Source: Chloroflexota bacterium
Lineage (GTDB): Bacteria; Chloroflexota; Limnocylindria; Limnocylindrales; CSP1-4
Reading direction: 5' to 3'
DNA length: 6,634 nucleotides
Assembly: GCA_021814735.1 (NCBI GenBank)
Contig: JAKAHX010000090.1
Location: 1-6,634 of the forward strand
The translations under genes and the position numbers were made by a program. The notes under the pieces are model-generated. The model was not told the origin of the DNA, did no database searches, and was given only the letters and a program-made list of their open reading frames with translations. This document shows, piece by piece, positions 4,275 to 6,634 of the stretch. How positions within the stretch are numbered: position 1 is the first letter of the stretch; each line of letters starts with the position of its first letter.

Positions 4275-6233
4275 ATGTCGAACGAACTGCTCGTCCTGGC
4301 CATCCTGGTCCTGCCCCTCGCCGGTTTCGCGCTGACGGCCGCGGTCGGCCGGCGCCTGGGTCACCGCGCCTGGGTGATCTCCGTGAGCGCCGTCGTGCTC
4401 ACCTGGATCATCGGGATGGTGGTCGTCTTCACCCAGCTGACCGGCGGCTACGGGCCCGACGGGATCCACTTCACGCTCTACACCTGGATCCCCGCCGGCA
4501 CCTTCCAGCTGGACGCCAACTTCGCGGTCGACAACCTGACCGCGGCCCTGCTGATCGTGGTCACCACGATCGGCATGCTCGTGCACGTCTACTCGATCGG
4601 GTACATGGAGCACGACCCGGGCAAGTGGCGGTTCTTCGCGTACCTGAACTTCTTCATGTTCAGCATGCTGCTGCTGGTCCTGGCGGCCAACTTCCTGCTG
4701 CTCTTCGTGGCGTGGGAGCTGGTGGGCCTCTCGAGCTACCTGCTGATCGGGTTCTGGTACCAGCGCCGGAGCGCCGCCCTGGCGGCCAAGAAGGCGTTCC
4801 TGGTCAACCGCGTCGGTGACGTCGGCTTCAGCATCGGCCTGTGGGCCATCTGGACCACCACCGGATCGCTCAACTTCTCGGACGTCTTCACCAAGCTCCC
4901 CCAGATGCTGGCGGCCGGCCAGATCCAGGAGTGGCAGATCACCGGCATCGCGCTGCTCCTCTTCTGCGGGGCGGTGGGGAAGAGCGCGCAGTTCCCGCTC
5001 CACGTCTGGCTCCCCGACGCGATGGAGGGCCCCACTCCGGTCTCCGCCCTCATCCACGCGGCGACCATGGTCAACGCGGGGGTCTACATGGTGGCCCGCG
5101 CCAACCCGATCTTCAGCCACGCCCCGGCGGCCATGGTGATCGTGGCGGCCATCGGGATCTTCACGGCGCTCCTGGCGGCCACCATCGCGCTGACCCAGAC
5201 GGACATCAAGCGCGTCCTCGCGTACTCCACGCTCTCTCAGCTGGGCTACATGTTCGCCTCGCTCGGGGTGGGCGCCTACGCGGCCGCGATCTTCCACCTC
5301 ATGACCCACGGCTTCTTCAAGGGCCTGCTCTTCCTCGACTCGGGCTCCGTGATCCACGGGGTCCACGACGAGCAGGACATGAACAAGATGGGCGGGCTCT
5401 GGAAGAAGATGCCCATCACCCACGCGACCATGCTGATCGCCGCGATCGCGATCTCCGGGATCCCGCCGCTGGCCGGGTTCTTCAGCAAGGACGAGATCCT
5501 CGGCGCGAGCTTCCGGAACGGCTTCTACGTGGTCTGGCTCATCGGGGTGGTGGTCGCGGCGCTGACGGCCTTCTACATGTTCCGGCTGATGGGCAAGACG
5601 TTCTACGGCCCCAGCCACGTGGACCCGCACGTCCATCCGCACGAGGCGCCGGCCACCATGTGGGTGCCCCTGGTGCTGCTCGCGATCCCGGCCGCGCTGC
5701 TCGGCCTGGCGATCGGCTGGCCACCGGACGCGGGCCTGGTCCACACCTGGCTCGACCCGGTCTTCGCCCAGGCCGACCAGACGCTGGGCCTGCATCACGA
5801 GGCCTTCACGCTCTTCGGGATCGACGGCGCGCTGATCCTGGTCAGCGTCGCGCTGGCGTCCGCCGGCCTGCTCGCGGCGGCTCGGCTCTTCGGGCTGCGC
5901 CTCCCAGGACGGGACGTGGAGCCCCGACCGGCGTTCGTGGCCGCGGTCACGCAGCGGCTCCACCCGCTCTACGTGGGCTCGTTCAACAAGTGGTGGTTCG
6001 ACGACCTGTACCACCGCCTCTTCTACGTGATCGGCGGTGGCGTGGCGCGCGCCAGCTGGTGGTTCGACGCCCACGTGATCGACGGGATCGTGAACGGCAT
6101 CGGCTCGCTCACCGTGAGCTCGGGCCGGGAGTTGCGCCAGATCCAGACCGGACGCGTCCAGAACTACGCCCTGGGAATCGCCGTGGGCCTCCTGGTGATG
6201 GCCGCCGGCTTCCTCCTGGTCGCGGCGAGGTAA
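4275..6233 (+). CDS. nuoL: NADH-quinone oxidoreductase subunit L (NuoL), distal antiporter-like subunit
   Basis: A 652-residue antiporter-like subunit at the far end of the membrane arm, carrying one proton channel and the long lateral helix. Length and hydrophobic pattern fit the usual 16-helix NuoL. Channel residues are all visible: E148 in FVAWELVGLSSYLLIGF, K235 in GKSAQFPLHVWLPDAMEGPT, H261 in LIHAATMVNAG, H345 and K349 in THGFFKG, and K405-D406 in FSKDEIL; these correspond to E. coli E144, K229, H254, H338, K342, K399 and D400. The His-rich loop HVDPHVHPHEAP (448-459) is a common NuoL feature. The C-terminal part, with FNKWWFDDLYH (570-580) and a final hydrophobic helix (630-650), covers the lateral helix and its anchor. 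One oddity is D355 in LLFLDSGSVIH, where most NuoL proteins I recall have a small residue (Gly or Ala). The start ATG has AGGA upstream. nuoM begins six bases after the stop. Confidence 0.97.
   Translation: MSNELLVLAILVLPLAGFALTAAVGRRLGHRAWVISVSAVVLTWIIGMVVVFTQLTGGYGPDGIHFTLYTWIPAGTFQLDANFAVDNLTAALLIVVTTIGMLVHVYSIGYMEHDPGKWRFFAYLNFFMFSMLLLVLAANFLLLFVAWELVGLSSYLLIGFWYQRRSAALAAKKAFLVNRVGDVGFSIGLWAIWTTTGSLNFSDVFTKLPQMLAAGQIQEWQITGIALLLFCGAVGKSAQFPLHVWLPDAMEGPTPVSALIHAATMVNAGVYMVARANPIFSHAPAAMVIVAAIGIFTALLAATIALTQTDIKRVLAYSTLSQLGYMFASLGVGAYAAAIFHLMTHGFFKGLLFLDSGSVIHGVHDEQDMNKMGGLWKKMPITHATMLIAAIAISGIPPLAGFFSKDEILGASFRNGFYVVWLIGVVVAALTAFYMFRLMGKTFYGPSHVDPHVHPHEAPATMWVPLVLLAIPAALLGLAIGWPPDAGLVHTWLDPVFAQADQTLGLHHEAFTLFGIDGALILVSVALASAGLLAAARLFGLRLPGRDVEPRPAFVAAVTQRLHPLYVGSFNKWWFDDLYHRLFYVIGGGVARASWWFDAHVIDGIVNGIGSLTVSSGRELRQIQTGRVQNYALGIAVGLLVMAAGFLLVAAR
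6227..6230 (+). promoter_or_regulatory. Probable Shine-Dalgarno for nuoM, at the nuoL 3' end
   Basis: GAGG at the last nuoL codons lies nine bases before GTG 6240. It is short but supports that GTG as the nuoM start. Confidence 0.45.
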
Positions 6234-6239
6234 CCGACG

Positions 6240-6634
6240 GTGCCGCTTCTGTCGCTCACCATCTTCACCCCGCTGGTCGGCGCGATCCTGATCGGGTTCG
6301 TCCCGCGCGAGCGGCCGCAGCTGATGCGCTGGCTGGCCCTGGCGACCACCCTGGTCACCCTGGGCTGGTCGCTGATCATGCTGGCGGGCTTCTCCACCTC
6401 GGCGACCGGCTTCCAGTTCACCGAGGACGTGCCCTGGATCCCGGCCTTCGGCATCCACTACCAGGTGGGCGTCGACGGGATCAGCCTGATCCTGATCGTC
6501 CTCACCGCCCTGCTCACGGCGATCAGCGTGCTCGCCTCCTTCCGCCCCATCCAGGAGCGCGTGAAGGAGTACATGATCACGTTCCTGGTCCTCGAGATCG
6601 GGATGGTCGGCGTCTTCGCGGCGCTGGATCTCTT
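6240..6634 (+). CDS. nuoM: NADH-quinone oxidoreductase subunit M (NuoM), 5' part; 3' end outside window
   Basis: The first 131 residues of the middle antiporter-like subunit of the membrane arm. The GTG start gives (M)PLLSLTIFTPLVGAILIGFVP, matching the usual NuoM first helix in sequence and position; a second helix lies near residues 30-48. The periplasmic-side segment reaches VPWIPAFGIHYQVGVDGISL (about 67-86), where the GVDGIS block is a strong NuoM/antiporter signature. After helix three comes VKEYMITFLVLEIGMVGVFA (109-128), and the window ends at ALDLF, just before the helix with the essential Glu (E. coli E144), which therefore cannot be checked. The gene follows nuoL after six bases with GAGG upstream, so coupling is likely. 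Identity as NuoM rather than NuoL or NuoN rests on these motifs and on order; nuoN would be expected next. Confidence 0.94.
   Translation, partial: MPLLSLTIFTPLVGAILIGFVPRERPQLMRWLALATTLVTLGWSLIMLAGFSTSATGFQFTEDVPWIPAFGIHYQVGVDGISLILIVLTALLTAISVLASFRPIQERVKEYMITFLVLEIGMVGVFAALDL

Larger units (their letters stand above)
1..6634 (+). other. Interior segment of a complex I operon: nuoF, fusion gene, nuoJKLM
   Basis: All six genes share one strand with gaps of 13, 9, -4, 9 and 6 bases, no terminator-like hairpin with a T tract, and no room for an internal promoter outside coding sequence. They probably form one transcript continuing past both edges. Relative to the common nuoEFGHIJKLMN order, G, H and I are replaced by a single gene. 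No gene-free stretch exceeds 13 bases. Confidence 0.85.

Noticed and set aside
3849..6458. Long open frame on the - strand (869 codons) opposite nuoJ to nuoM
   Set aside because: Its translation is a monotonous Asp/His/Arg/Glu/Gln/Gly-rich string with no motif, a common artefact opposite GC-rich membrane-protein genes. The + strand genes there are unambiguous.

Overview
The window is a GC-rich, single-strand stretch of a bacterial respiratory complex I (nuo) operon. All six genes are on the + strand and packed almost end to end: the 3' part of nuoF, an unusual multi-cofactor gene in the slot where nuoG-nuoH-nuoI usually lie, then nuoJ, nuoK, nuoL and the 5' part of nuoM. Gaps are 13, 9, -4 (overlap), 9 and 6 bases. 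No RNA gene, mobile element, CRISPR array, promoter or terminator is visible, and both window edges cut genes, so transcription must begin upstream and continue downstream. The strong G/C bias at third codon positions and the sequence character fit a high-GC soil or sediment lineage. Chloroflexota or a similar uncultured phylum is plausible, but I cannot assign taxonomy from this window.

Bases 1-806 encode the C-terminal 267 residues of a NuoF-type subunit: the SLBB-like region, the N3 [4Fe-4S] cysteines and a terminal CPAGVC motif typical of hydrogenase or formate-dehydrogenase NuoF homologues. Bases 820-3387 encode an 855-residue protein that is the highlight. In order it has a NuoG-type [2Fe-2S] domain, a hybrid His/Cys cluster region, a GltD/NfnB-like FAD and NAD(P)H oxidoreductase, an extra cysteine motif, a two-cluster [4Fe-4S] ferredoxin of formate-dehydrogenase/hydrogenase NuoG type, and a third [4Fe-4S] motif whose flanks look like the C-terminal half of NuoI. 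The large molybdopterin-like domain of ordinary NuoG is absent.

Bases 3397-6634 encode standard membrane-arm subunits NuoJ, NuoK, NuoL and NuoM (partial). The key proton-channel residues are present wherever the window covers them. Together the genes suggest a complex I whose peripheral arm has been rebuilt: NADH would be oxidised by NuoF, electrons would pass through a clustered fusion subunit carrying a second flavin and nucleotide site, and the membrane arm would pump protons. Whether the second flavin site admits NADPH, bifurcates electrons or is only structural is an open inference. nuoG, nuoH and a free-standing nuoI are not between nuoF and nuoJ, so where or whether they exist is the key context question.
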